Below the pieces are notes generated by a model, which did not search any database, had not been told where the DNA came from, and saw only the letters and a program-made list of their open reading frames with translations. From contig JBHGBD010000004.1 in NCBI GenBank assembly GCA_041946825.1, positions 1 through 64,000 of the forward strand: DNA of 64,000 nucleotides. Reading direction: 5' to 3'. The position numbers were made by a program, and so were the translations under genes. The DNA comes from CAZTHM01 sp041946825 (GTDB lineage: Bacteria; Acidobacteriota; Terriglobia; UBA7540). Shown piece after piece: positions 54,571 to 63,815 of the stretch; within the stretch, counting starts at the first letter, position 1; every line of letters begins with the position of its first letter.

Positions 54571-56794
54571 GAGACTCCTCAATCAACCGGAGTTGCGCCG
54601 AAGCCAGCGACTTCCGCTTGCAGGCCGGACAAAGGCCTTGCCAACTGCGCGCGGGACCTGCGAGCGTGTAGTCAAAGCCCAGTTGCGGCAAGACTGCCTT
54701 CAAATCCTCCAACTGCATTCGTGAAGTGAATCGCTCGCCGCAGCGCGCGCAGAACGCGCCCTCGCCCTCCTCCCCGGCCTGTTGGTACAACTTCACGCCC
54801 AGCTGCGCGGGCCGCTGGAAGATGTGGAAGAACTTTCCGAATGGCAAATACAACAGCGCGGCGATGACCGTGATGGCGTGCAGGATGGAAAGGAATCCAT
54901 AGAACTGCCCGCGAAGCCAGAGCGTCGAAGCGGTCAGCGCCAGACCCGTAACCGAAATCGCAAACAGAAGGATGAGCGGCAGAAAATCCATCGACAGCGA
55001 CTGCATGGCTTGCGCGCCCTTGTCGAGCATTCGCCGCCACAAAGAGAGCGCAATCCCTGCGAGCACGAGCACCGCCGCAATATCCAGCCCGTGAAATAAC
55101 AACCAGGAGAGAACGGTCCGCACCCGAAACGACAGGACCGGGAAGCCGAACAGATAGGTCACGTAGGTCATCTGTTCGTCGGGCAGCGTTCCGAAGTGAA
55201 TCCAGCCGAATACCAGCGGAAAGGTGATGGCCGCCGCCAGGGCGCAGCCCCAGGAAAGACACAGGTGCATCCACCAGCGCAGTTGAGAACGATGCTTGAT
55301 GAAGGTTTGAGCGGCGATGTGCGTCAGCACCACTCTGCTGACTGTAGCCAGGCTGCGCAGCGCGCCACGCTCGCGAAAGAGCTGCCAGCCGCGCCGCCAA
55401 TAGACCTTCGTGGGCGGCTTCTGAAGCCAGACGCAGTAATGATAGGTCGCGCCCCAGGTCGCAAAAATGATGGCGAACGTGTAGATGACCAGCGCCGCGT
55501 CGAAGTTCTGAAGGTTGCGCGAACCGACCACGATCGCCGCCAACAGCAATCCTGTCCAAACCGTGGCCCAAGCGCCCGCGCGCAACTGATCGGCAGCTCG
55601 TGTCAGTTCCGGCGGCAGCGCCAGATCCTCCTCTTCCTGTCTCGGGATAAACAACGCACGGTTGACCGCCCAGAGCGCCGCGGACGTTCCCGCCAGCAGG
55701 ACGAACCCCGGCCAAATCGCGCCGAGGGAATCGCGGAATACGCCCAACACTAACGGCGGGAAGAATCCTCCCAACCCGCCGGTCGCGCCGACGAGCCCAG
55801 TGACGGTTCCCGTATCATGGGGAAAGTATTGCGGGACCAGCTTGAAAACCGCTCCGTTCCCCAGGCCAAGCAGGGCGGCACAACCCAGTGCACCCACGGT
55901 GAAGGGAATCATCGCCGGCCACGCCAGAAGCATGGCGAATGGAATGACCGCCGCGAAAACGGCTGATAGCACGCGTGCGCCGCCGATCTGATCCGCCAGC
56001 CAGCCACCGAGTGGCCGAAGCGCAGTCGCGACCACGACAAAACCAGCGGTACGAAAGCCCGCATCGATCGGGGTCAATCCGAACTGGTCCCGGAGTAACG
56101 TCGGCAGATATATCGAGAAGGCCACAAAACCACCGAAGGTCAGGAAATAGAAGGAAGACACAGCCCAGCTCAAAGGCTGCCGGGCGAGTGTCTGAACCAT
56201 CTGGCCAAAACTCTTCGGGGGGGCGGGCGCAGGCGCGTTCCTGGCCATCACGGCAAAGACAATTGCCCACGCGAGTACCATTCCGGCGGTGCCTCGAAAG
56301 ACTCCTTCCCATCCGATCCAGGTGGCAACCGCAGGTCCCAGGAAGACCGCGGCCGACTGACCGATGTTTCCAAGCCCGTACACGCCGAGGACACTTCCTT
56401 GCTTCGAGGCCGGGGTCCATCGCGATAGGTAGCCGACGCCGACTGCGAAGGACGAACCGGCCATGCCCAAAAACAGCCCCAACCAAAGCAGGCGGTTGTA
56501 ACTGGTCGCGCGCGGGATCAGGAGAAGGGGGAAGAGAAGAAAGATCATGAGTGTCGCGAATACTGCTCGGCCCCCGTACCGGTCGGTCAACATTCCCATC
56601 GGAATCCGACCGAGTGATCCAAGCAGTACCGGAATCGCGACGAGGATGCCGGTCTCGGTTGCGGTGAGATGGAAAATCTCGCGGAAGCGGGGCGCAAAGG
56701 CGCTGATCAGTCCCCACGCCACGAAACAGACGGTGAACGAGAGGGTCCCCAGAAAAACGTGCCGGCCGGTCGCTATAATGGGTTCGGGTTTCAT
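54545..56794 (-). CDS. NarK-type nitrate/nitrite transporter fused to a second membrane domain
   Basis: The 749-residue protein is two parts. Residues 1-395 are a major-facilitator nitrate/nitrite carrier of the NarK/NasA type (MTDRYGGRAVF-like GMLTDRYGGRAVFA, GNIGQSAAVFLGP, GNGAVFKLVPQYFP, TGTVTGLVGATGGLGGFFPPL). Residues about 415-690 add six or so helices with histidines that could hold heme b (WMHLCLSWGC, FHGLDIAAVL, ILHAITVIAALLYLPFGKFFHIFQRP), resembling NarI/cytochrome-b domains. The end has two Cys pairs, CARCGERF and CPACK, like a zinc ribbon. It is first in the cluster; ATG 56794 follows AGGAG. Confidence 0.85.
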   Translation of the reverse strand: MKPEPIIATGRHVFLGTLSFTVCFVAWGLISAFAPRFREIFHLTATETGILVAIPVLLGSLGRIPMGMLTDRYGGRAVFATLMIFLLFPLLLIPRATSYNRLLWLGLFLGMAGSSFAVGVGYLSRWTPASKQGSVLGVYGLGNIGQSAAVFLGPAVATWIGWEGVFRGTAGMVLAWAIVFAVMARNAPAPAPPKSFGQMVQTLARQPLSWAVSSFYFLTFGGFVAFSIYLPTLLRDQFGLTPIDAGFRTAGFVVVATALRPLGGWLADQIGGARVLSAVFAAVIPFAMLLAWPAMIPFTVGALGCAALLGLGNGAVFKLVPQYFPHDTGTVTGLVGATGGLGGFFPPLVLGVFRDSLGAIWPGFVLLAGTSAALWAVNRALFIPRQEEEDLALPPELTRAADQLRAGAWATVWTGLLLAAIVVGSRNLQNFDAALVIYTFAIIFATWGATYHYCVWLQKPPTKVYWRRGWQLFRERGALRSLATVSRVVLTHIAAQTFIKHRSQLRWWMHLCLSWGCALAAAITFPLVFGWIHFGTLPDEQMTYVTYLFGFPVLSFRVRTVLSWLLFHGLDIAAVLVLAGIALSLWRRMLDKGAQAMQSLSMDFLPLILLFAISVTGLALTASTLWLRGQFYGFLSILHAITVIAALLYLPFGKFFHIFQRPAQLGVKLYQQAGEEGEGAFCARCGERFTSRMQLEDLKAVLPQLGFDYTLAGPARSWQGLCPACKRKSLASAQLRLIEESHGETAGNG

Positions 56795-56954
56795 GCAAGC
56801 CCATCTCCTATGCTGTAATAGTTTGGCCCGGTTGGCAAGCGGCTGCAGAAGGAGATAACCGCGCTGAGATGGGGTTCCCGGTTGTTCCGATTTGCGCGGG
56901 GACGACGAGTCGCGAATATGGTAAGGTATGTGGAAAAGAGGGAATCATTTGCAT

Positions 56955-57031
<77 letters not shown>

Positions 57032-57277
57032 ACTTCTCGCCACTTCATCCGGCAAGTTGTGCCGATGCATCGCTTGCTCCTACAGGCGCGGAATGGCCAA
57101 GAGCGGCATCGTGTCGCGAGCTAGTCAAATAGAGCACAAAGGGCGAGCGAGAGCCCGCCCCACTTCGTCTTCCTACCTCCCACAGAAATTGGCCACGCGA
57201 TTGCTGGAGAACAGGATGGAGGGGTGTTTGCGCCCCGATCGTTCACACTTTCATTCCGGGCTTGTAGCCTCTGACTA

Positions 57278-59218
57278 ATGCACCTGGCATTTGCTCCCCG
57301 CTCCGTGATGCGCCCGGTTCTCGCCGCGGTTGCTGTCATTGTGCTGAACGGCGGGGCAGCGGCCCAGATCTCTCCAGGCCCGCTATCCCGAACTCATCAA
57401 TCCCTCAACGGGCCGCTGCAGTGCACGTCCTGCCACAGACTCGCAGCGGGCGCGGGCATCTACCGTTGCACAGAGTGCCATACCGATATCGGACATCGGC
57501 TTTCCATCCGGCGGGGATACCATGCCACCGTCGTCAGCCCGACTGGTACTGACAGGGACTGCGTTCGCTGCCATTCCGAACACAACGGGGAGAACTTTCA
57601 GCTAATTCACTGGGAGCCTTCGCAGAGAGCTTTCGATCACAGCAAGACGGGATACGTCCTCGAGGGAAAGCATGCCGAGCTTACCTGCCAGCAATGCCAC
57701 AACGCCCGCAATATTCCCGAGGCGGAGCGCTCCACGATCAAGCGCCAGGACTTGAACCGCACTTTTCTCGGACTGTCGCGCGACTGCCTTTCCTGTCACA
57801 CCGACCCGCATCACGGTCAGCTTGGCAAAGACTGTCTGAAATGCCACACGCTCACCGAGTGGAAGCGGGCCACGGGATTCAACCACGCGAAGACGCGCTT
57901 CCCTCTCCTCGGAACCCACGCGCGGGTCCCGTGCGAGAAGTGCCACAGGGGGACCACCGGGGAGCAGAAGGGTGCCAAGTACGTCGGCCTGGCATTTGAC
58001 AAATGCTCGGCGTGCCACACGGACGCCCACCGCGGAAGCTTTAAATCCAACTGTGACGCCTGCCATGACATCACCGGCTGGAGGGAAGTGTCATGGAGCA
58101 GAATGCGCCCTGTCTTTGATCATTCCCACACACAGTATCCCTTGCAAGGCAAGCACGCCGTCGTGCGATGCGCGGATTGCCACCATGGCGTGGCTTTCAA
58201 TGTGCCCCTGGCCCATGGAAAATGCGCCGACTGCCACACTCCGGATCCTCACCGCGGGCAGTTCCGCGCGCGCAAAGACAGCGGCGCTTGCGATTCATGC
58301 CACACGGTGGAGGGCTTCAAATCCGCGAAGTTCGGTGTGACCGAGCACGCGGCCACCGGCTACCCGTTGGAAGGGAAGCACGCCTCCGTTCCCTGCGCCA
58401 AATGTCACACGCCCGCGGGGAAGGAAACGAATTACCGTCTCAAGTACGGCCAGTGCCTCGATTGTCACACCGACATCCACAAAGGGCAGTTCGCGGGACC
58501 GCCACACAACAGTCGCTGCGAGGATTGCCACACGGTCAAGGGATACACGCCCGCGACCTTTCCCCTTCGCCGCCACGACCAGACGCGCTTCCCACTGACG
58601 GGCGCGCACGTCGCCGTGGCGTGCTTCGACTGTCACCAGGAGAGAAAGCCTCCCGACACGACCTCGCCCGTCCCGTATCACTTCGAGGACATCCGGTGTG
58701 TGGCGTGTCACACGGATATTCACAATGGCCAATTCGCCGAACGCATGAAGAAAGTCCGCTCTGACGGCTCTGAGGTCGGGTGCGAAGCGTGCCATACCAC
58801 CAAGGTTTGGACAGACATTGTGGGGTTCGATCATGCCGGCACGTCGTTCCTGCTCACCGGAGCTCACCGTGCCGTACCCTGCGTAAATTGCCACAAGCCT
58901 CCAAATCTCGAGTTGACGATGAAGAATGTGATGTTCAAGTCGGCGCCAACCCGCTGCGAGGGTTGCCACGAAGACCCCCACGCCAACCAGTTCGCGAGAG
59001 ATGGCGTGAACCCTGGCTGCGCCGACTGCCACAACACCAATAAGTGGAAGCCTTCGCTTTTCGACCACGAAACCAAAACGGATTTTCCTCTCAAAGGTGG
59101 GCACCTTGATGTGCGCTGCGATGCCTGCCACAAAACCACACGGCAAGTTGGTGAGAGGACTGTGTTGTTCTACAAACCCACACCGCACGCCTGTGCGGCC
59201 TGCCACGGGCCAGCCTAG
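57278..59218 (+). CDS. Exported multiheme cytochrome c, 23 CxxCH motifs
   Basis: The 646-residue protein has a signal peptide (MRPVLAAVAVIVLNGGAAA, about residues 11-29) and 23 CxxCH heme-binding motifs from CTSCH (about residue 50) to CAACH (about residue 639). Intervening histidines, often as FDH or GKH, offer distal ligands. Repeats of the form P-L-x-G-K/A-H-A-x-V-x-C-x-x-C-H recur. It resembles cytochrome c3/NapC-independent nanowire-type cytochromes. No transmembrane helix remains after cleavage, so it is periplasmic or surface-exposed. ATG 57308 is an alternative start. No Shine-Dalgarno is clear. Confidence 0.93.
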   Translation: MHLAFAPRSVMRPVLAAVAVIVLNGGAAAQISPGPLSRTHQSLNGPLQCTSCHRLAAGAGIYRCTECHTDIGHRLSIRRGYHATVVSPTGTDRDCVRCHSEHNGENFQLIHWEPSQRAFDHSKTGYVLEGKHAELTCQQCHNARNIPEAERSTIKRQDLNRTFLGLSRDCLSCHTDPHHGQLGKDCLKCHTLTEWKRATGFNHAKTRFPLLGTHARVPCEKCHRGTTGEQKGAKYVGLAFDKCSACHTDAHRGSFKSNCDACHDITGWREVSWSRMRPVFDHSHTQYPLQGKHAVVRCADCHHGVAFNVPLAHGKCADCHTPDPHRGQFRARKDSGACDSCHTVEGFKSAKFGVTEHAATGYPLEGKHASVPCAKCHTPAGKETNYRLKYGQCLDCHTDIHKGQFAGPPHNSRCEDCHTVKGYTPATFPLRRHDQTRFPLTGAHVAVACFDCHQERKPPDTTSPVPYHFEDIRCVACHTDIHNGQFAERMKKVRSDGSEVGCEACHTTKVWTDIVGFDHAGTSFLLTGAHRAVPCVNCHKPPNLELTMKNVMFKSAPTRCEGCHEDPHANQFARDGVNPGCADCHNTNKWKPSLFDHETKTDFPLKGGHLDVRCDACHKTTRQVGERTVLFYKPTPHACAACHGPA

Positions 59219-59546
59219 CGTTGTTTATTGTACGGCTAACTGTCAGCGAGTTAAGCTACCGGCGAGCATTTCCCATATCATCTTGCTTCCCCTAGGGTGG
59301 ATTTCGAGCTTTGCCCGGAAGTAGAAAATTCCTTCTTTCCTGTAGGAATTACGTAGGGCTTCAAGGCGATATTTGACTCGCGTCAGAAACATCGGCATCT
59401 CGGAATCTCCCTCGCTTCCCGGACTTCGCATCAAAGGGGTTAGGGCGCGATTCGAGTGCGACTAAGGACGTTGCCGAATTTCCGGCAGGATGTTAAATTG
59501 CTTATGCCACTCCGCTAGTTCTACTTGAAGATCTTCAGGAAACCTG
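59219..59546. other. Intergenic region between the two multiheme genes
   Basis: About 330 bp. A minus-strand frame (59243-59434) lacks a ribosome binding site and any motif; I see no convincing gene. The region may hold a promoter for the second cytochrome. Confidence 0.5.
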
Positions 59547-61256
59547 ATGGTGGGGAAGTTCTCCGCGGAACTCCTGGTTCTTGTGGTATTGCTGCCGGGC
59601 GGCTTGATGTTCGCCGGGCAGGCCGATCCTCGCCGATCGACCCGCAGCCCTCACGGGAACCTGACGATTTCCTGCGAAAACTGCCATACGTTCACGTCCT
59701 GGAAACCCATCCGGAATATCATCGAGTTTGACCATAACAAGACTCGATATCCCTTGCGGGGTTTACACCAGGGAGTTCCCTGCACGCAATGCCATGTGAG
59801 CCTGGTGTTCGGCAATGTGGGAACGAAGTGCGCGGATTGCCACGCTGACATCCACCGCCGGCAATTTGGCGCGCAATGCGAGCAGTGTCATACCGTCAAG
59901 GGGTGGAACGTCACCCTGCAGGCCGTACGCGACCACCAGAACCGCTTCCCCCTGGTCGGCGCGCACGCCGCCGTCACCTGCGACGCCTGTCACAAGGGCG
60001 CCGCTGTCAGCCAGTTCCAGGGACTCTCCACTGAATGCATCGCCTGCCACGCCCAAGCATTCATGCAGACGACGGTGTTGAACCACCAGGCCGCCGGACT
60101 GCCGACTACCTGCCAGCTATGCCACACCATGGACACCTGGTTTGGCGCCGCGTTTGATCACGCTCGATTCACGGGCTTCGCGCTTACCGGCATGCATGCC
60201 AAGCTGGACTGCGTCGCCTGCCATGTGGGAGGGAAATTCCAGGGGGCGGGCACGAACTGCGTCAGTTGTCACCTGAAGGAATTCACCTCAACGAACAATC
60301 CCAATCATGTGACCGCTGGTTTTCCTCAAGATTGCGCGCTCTGCCACACGACGGCGACCTGGTCCGGGGCAAAATTCGACCACAACTCGTTCTCGGCGTT
60401 TCCTCTTACGGGCGCGCACATCAGCGTGGCTTGTGCTCAGTGCCATGTGAACGGGAAATTTGCGGGCACACCCAAGGATTGCGCATCGTGCCACCTGGCG
60501 GATTACCAGAAGACGACGAATCCCAACCACGCAGCCGCGGGTTTTCCCACTGACTGCTCGATTTGTCACAGCACGAGCGGCTGGGCGGGGGCCAAATTCG
60601 ACCACTCCCTGACGGGATTCCCGCTTACCGGGGCGCACCTTCAGTTGACTTGTGTGACGTGCCACGTGGGCGGGGTTTACACGGGCTTGAACAGCGCCTG
60701 CGTGTCCTGTCATCTCAATGACTACAACGGAGCTAAAAACCCCGACCACATCGCTTCCGGATTTCCGCAGCAGTGCGAAGTTTGCCATACGACGACGGCC
60801 TGGACGCCGGCGAGTTTCGACCACAGCAAGACGGGGTTCCCGCTGACCGGCGCGCACACGACGACCCCCTGCGCCAGCTGCCACGTTGGCGGCCGCTACG
60901 CGGGAACTCCCACGGACTGTTATTCCTGTCACAAAAGCGAATATCTCTCCGTGACCAATCCCAACCACGTCGCGGCCGCGTTCCCGACCACTTGCGAGAC
61001 CTGCCACACAACTTCGTCGTGGTCGGGCGCGACCTTTAATCACACTTGGTTTCCGATCTATTCCGGAGCTCATCAGGGAAAGTGGAGCGCCTGCAATGAT
61101 TGTCATGTGAATCCTTCGAATTTCGCTGTCTTTTCGTGCGTGACGTGTCACGCGCACGACAAGACCACGATGGACGATAAACACCGGGAAGTTCAGGGCT
61201 ATGTCTACAACAGCGCCAACTGTTATTCCTGCCACCCCACGGGGCAGGGGGATTAG
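59547..61256 (+). CDS. Exported multiheme cytochrome c, 22 CxxCH motifs, tandem repeats
   Basis: The 569-residue protein has a signal peptide (about residues 1-24, LLVLVVLLPGGLMFAGQA) and 22 CxxCH motifs. From about residue 188 it is built of repeats of 72-75 residues with three hemes each (motif starts near 188, 263, 337, 409 and 481). The pattern is CxxCHTTxxWxGAxFDH, FPLTGAH, CxxCHVxGKFxGT, CxSCHLxDY, NPNH, GFP. The end has CNDCH, CVTCH and CYSCHPTGQGD. The regular three-heme unit suggests an extended filament-like stack. The barrel gene start lies inside its last codons. Confidence 0.94.
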   Translation: MVGKFSAELLVLVVLLPGGLMFAGQADPRRSTRSPHGNLTISCENCHTFTSWKPIRNIIEFDHNKTRYPLRGLHQGVPCTQCHVSLVFGNVGTKCADCHADIHRRQFGAQCEQCHTVKGWNVTLQAVRDHQNRFPLVGAHAAVTCDACHKGAAVSQFQGLSTECIACHAQAFMQTTVLNHQAAGLPTTCQLCHTMDTWFGAAFDHARFTGFALTGMHAKLDCVACHVGGKFQGAGTNCVSCHLKEFTSTNNPNHVTAGFPQDCALCHTTATWSGAKFDHNSFSAFPLTGAHISVACAQCHVNGKFAGTPKDCASCHLADYQKTTNPNHAAAGFPTDCSICHSTSGWAGAKFDHSLTGFPLTGAHLQLTCVTCHVGGVYTGLNSACVSCHLNDYNGAKNPDHIASGFPQQCEVCHTTTAWTPASFDHSKTGFPLTGAHTTTPCASCHVGGRYAGTPTDCYSCHKSEYLSVTNPNHVAAAFPTTCETCHTTSSWSGATFNHTWFPIYSGAHQGKWSACNDCHVNPSNFAVFSCVTCHAHDKTTMDDKHREVQGYVYNSANCYSCHPTGQGD

Positions 61257-62988
61257 CAGCCTGGCCATTTGGGTTTTCTTGTCCGCCGCGTGCGGAGGGG
61301 GTGGCGTGCCTTCCCTGCGAGCGGCGGAAAACGGCCGGCGGGGCGAATTCCACGTGAAGTACGTGGCAGAAGGCGCCGTGTATCTCGACGCCGGGCGCAA
61401 TGCGGGCCTGAGCGAAGGAATCAACCTCACCGTCAAGCGCGTGGAAACTGCCGAGGATGAGGCCGGGCGTCCTCAGAAGTCGCAGACCATGATCGGGCAG
61501 GTTCGCGTGGTTTCGGTCGCGGAGGTTTCTGCGGTCTGTGAAATAGTTTCCCAGACGCAGGATTTTCAGCGTGGCGATATCGCCTACGTGGAAGCTGAGG
61601 ACGCGGAAGCACTGGCACAACAGACTCTTTTGGGGGGAGTTCGGAAATACCCCCAGGTTATAACTTTCACCGAGGGAGACCCGCTGGAAGAGGAAGCACG
61701 CGAGTCAGTGCCTCGTCCTCCGCTGCCCGAAATCAACCGCGCCCGCGGGCGCATCGGTTTCGAATACGGAGGAATTCAAAGCGGGGGAATGTCCTCGGCG
61801 CAGAGTTCACAGGTGGGAGTGGTAATGCGCGCGGATGTCACTCGCATCGGCGGGTCATACTGGAACCTCAGCGGCTACTGGCGCGGGCGATTCGATTCGC
61901 GGACGAGCGGGACGGGGCAGGAAACGCTCAACGATTTGATCAACCGCACGTATCACATGAGTATGAGCTATGTGAATCCCCGGTCGCGTTGGGTGGCGGG
62001 ATTTGGCAGGCTGTACCTTCCGTGGGCGAGCAGTCTGGAAACTATCGACGGCGGATATTTCGGCCGGCGTCTTAACAGGACGACGACCGCCGGAGTCTTT
62101 GCGGGAACCACGCCCGACCCGAGCTCCTGGAACTACGATCCCAACCGCCGGATTGCCGGCACGTTTATCAATTTCGAGGGTGGAAGCTTTGAGGCCACGC
62201 GCTATACAAGTACTTTCGGCGTGGGGATCAGCACCCTCGGATGGCAGACCGATCGGCATTTCTTCTTCATGGAGAACGGAATCTTCTACAAGAGCTTTCT
62301 TTCCATCTATCACTCCTTGCAGGCGGATGAACCGCGCATCCGTGACGCGCAAGGGGTCCGCTCCAACACGGCGGGACTCAGCCGCAGCTTCCTGACCGTG
62401 AGGATTCAGGCCACGCCACGCGTATCGCTGGATGTCAACCACAACTATTTTCGCGATTTCCCCACGTTCGATCCGCGCCTGGTAAGCACCGGCCTGGTTG
62501 ACAAGTTGCTTTTCCAGGGCCTGAGCGCGGGGCTGAGAGTCGAACTTCCGCGCCGCATCACCGTCTACAATTCTTTCGGGCGGAATACGAAAACCGGCGA
62601 TGAGCGCAGCTCCTGGAACCAGATGTACGGCGTCACCGTCGGGCAGATCTGGCGCACGGGGATTCGCGGCGATGTGCGTTACTCGAAATTCGACAGCTCC
62701 TTCGGGCGCGGCGACTATACGCTTCTGTCGCTTTCGCGCAGCTTCCGCGACACCCTCCGCTGGGAGGTGTCCGCCGGGCGGCAGAGCCTGACTTCGAGTT
62801 TCACTCGCGACACTCGCTACCGAAACCTCGGCACGACCCTCGAATGGTATCCGGGCACGCACTTTTTCGTTGATGGCGGCTTCAGCCGGCAGCAGGGGAA
62901 CATCCAGGATTACAGCCAGTGGTTCATGGGCATGGGCTATCGTTTCGATTCTTTCAGCGGCAAGCGCTCGAGGGAGGTGGGGCCTTGA
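61201..62988 (+). CDS. Predicted outer-membrane beta-barrel protein
   Basis: The 595-residue protein has an N-terminal signal (MSTTAPTVIPATPRGRGISS, then IWVFLSAACGGGG). A periplasmic domain (about residues 45-160, with VYLDAGRNAGLSEGINLTV, as in FlgT/SH3-like modules) follows, then from about residue 175 a long stretch of alternating strands (GRIGFEYGGIQSGG to FMGMGYRFDSFSG). That pattern is typical of an outer-membrane barrel. It overlaps the preceding cytochrome by 56 bp, so the two are coupled. No heme motif is present. It may form a sheath for the cytochrome or have an unrelated porin role. Confidence 0.75.
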   Translation: MSTTAPTVIPATPRGRGISSLAIWVFLSAACGGGGVPSLRAAENGRRGEFHVKYVAEGAVYLDAGRNAGLSEGINLTVKRVETAEDEAGRPQKSQTMIGQVRVVSVAEVSAVCEIVSQTQDFQRGDIAYVEAEDAEALAQQTLLGGVRKYPQVITFTEGDPLEEEARESVPRPPLPEINRARGRIGFEYGGIQSGGMSSAQSSQVGVVMRADVTRIGGSYWNLSGYWRGRFDSRTSGTGQETLNDLINRTYHMSMSYVNPRSRWVAGFGRLYLPWASSLETIDGGYFGRRLNRTTTAGVFAGTTPDPSSWNYDPNRRIAGTFINFEGGSFEATRYTSTFGVGISTLGWQTDRHFFFMENGIFYKSFLSIYHSLQADEPRIRDAQGVRSNTAGLSRSFLTVRIQATPRVSLDVNHNYFRDFPTFDPRLVSTGLVDKLLFQGLSAGLRVELPRRITVYNSFGRNTKTGDERSSWNQMYGVTVGQIWRTGIRGDVRYSKFDSSFGRGDYTLLSLSRSFRDTLRWEVSAGRQSLTSSFTRDTRYRNLGTTLEWYPGTHFFVDGGFSRQQGNIQDYSQWFMGMGYRFDSFSGKRSREVGP

Positions 62989-63815
62989 TGAAACAGACTC
63001 TGATTCTCGCCAGCAGACCCCTGCGGGGCGCGGGCCGCACGCTGGCTCTGGCGATCCTGCTCGCGCCGGCGGTGGCGGCCTCCGCCGCCGACCCTGCGTC
63101 TCGTTCGCTCGAGGGGCTCCTCGATCGCACCGGCGGCACGGTGGCGAAATTCCTCAACCAATTCTCCCAGGTCAAGTGCACCGAACAGGTTTTGCAGCTT
63201 AAGCTGAACAAGAGCGGCAAGGCGGAATACAAGGAGGAGTCCACCTTCGATTACCTGGTGCTCCTGCAGGCCAACGGCGGCGATTTGACGCTTGTGGAAT
63301 CGCGGCTGGCCGAGCGAGCGCCGCGGCACAAAGAAAATCTCCCAATGCTCGTAACCAACGGCTTCTCAACACTCCTGCTGGTTTTTCATCCCTCCTACCA
63401 GGCGAGCTTTCAATTTACTCCGCTCTCGGACGAGTTGCTGGACGGGAAGCAATATGCCAAAGTGGGATTCCGGCACATTCCGGGGATGCGCTCGACGGCG
63501 GTCCTTCTCCTGCGCGGGCGGGAGTACCCTCTCGATCTTGCCGGCGAGGCCTGGGTTGAGCGGGAGTCGGGGGAGGTCGTGAAGATGAGCGCCGAGCTCG
63601 AATCCAGCATGGACGATGTCGGGTTGCGCGCGCTGCGCAGCGAAGTCGAGTACGCGCCCATCCATTTTCTGGATGTGAAGGAAGACTATCGGCTTCCGAT
63701 CTCAGCCACGATTGAGGTCGAGACTCCGCGCCAGCACTGGCGGAATCTTCACCGGTTTACGGACTACCAGCGGTTCTCGACCAGTGTGCAAAGCACCATT
63801 TCGGAACACCCATGA
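62988..63815 (+). CDS. Exported protein of unknown function
   Basis: The 275-residue protein has a signal peptide (about residues 1-34, ending AVAASAADPA) and a beta-rich mature part without a known motif: FLNQFSQVKCTEQVLQLKL, a middle FHPSYQASFQFTPL, and late VLLLRGREYPLDLAGEAW. ATG 62988 shares one base with the barrel stop (TGATG) and follows GGGAGG. It looks like a lipoprotein-carrier-like envelope protein, but no family is recognised. It is translated with the barrel. Confidence 0.7.
   Translation: MKQTLILASRPLRGAGRTLALAILLAPAVAASAADPASRSLEGLLDRTGGTVAKFLNQFSQVKCTEQVLQLKLNKSGKAEYKEESTFDYLVLLQANGGDLTLVESRLAERAPRHKENLPMLVTNGFSTLLLVFHPSYQASFQFTPLSDELLDGKQYAKVGFRHIPGMRSTAVLLLRGREYPLDLAGEAWVERESGEVVKMSAELESSMDDVGLRALRSEVEYAPIHFLDVKEDYRLPISATIEVETPRQHWRNLHRFTDYQRFSTSVQSTISEHP

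Noticed and set aside
59243..59434. 63-codon minus-strand frame between the cytochromes
   Set aside because: No ribosome binding site, no motif and weak coding character; treated as non-coding.
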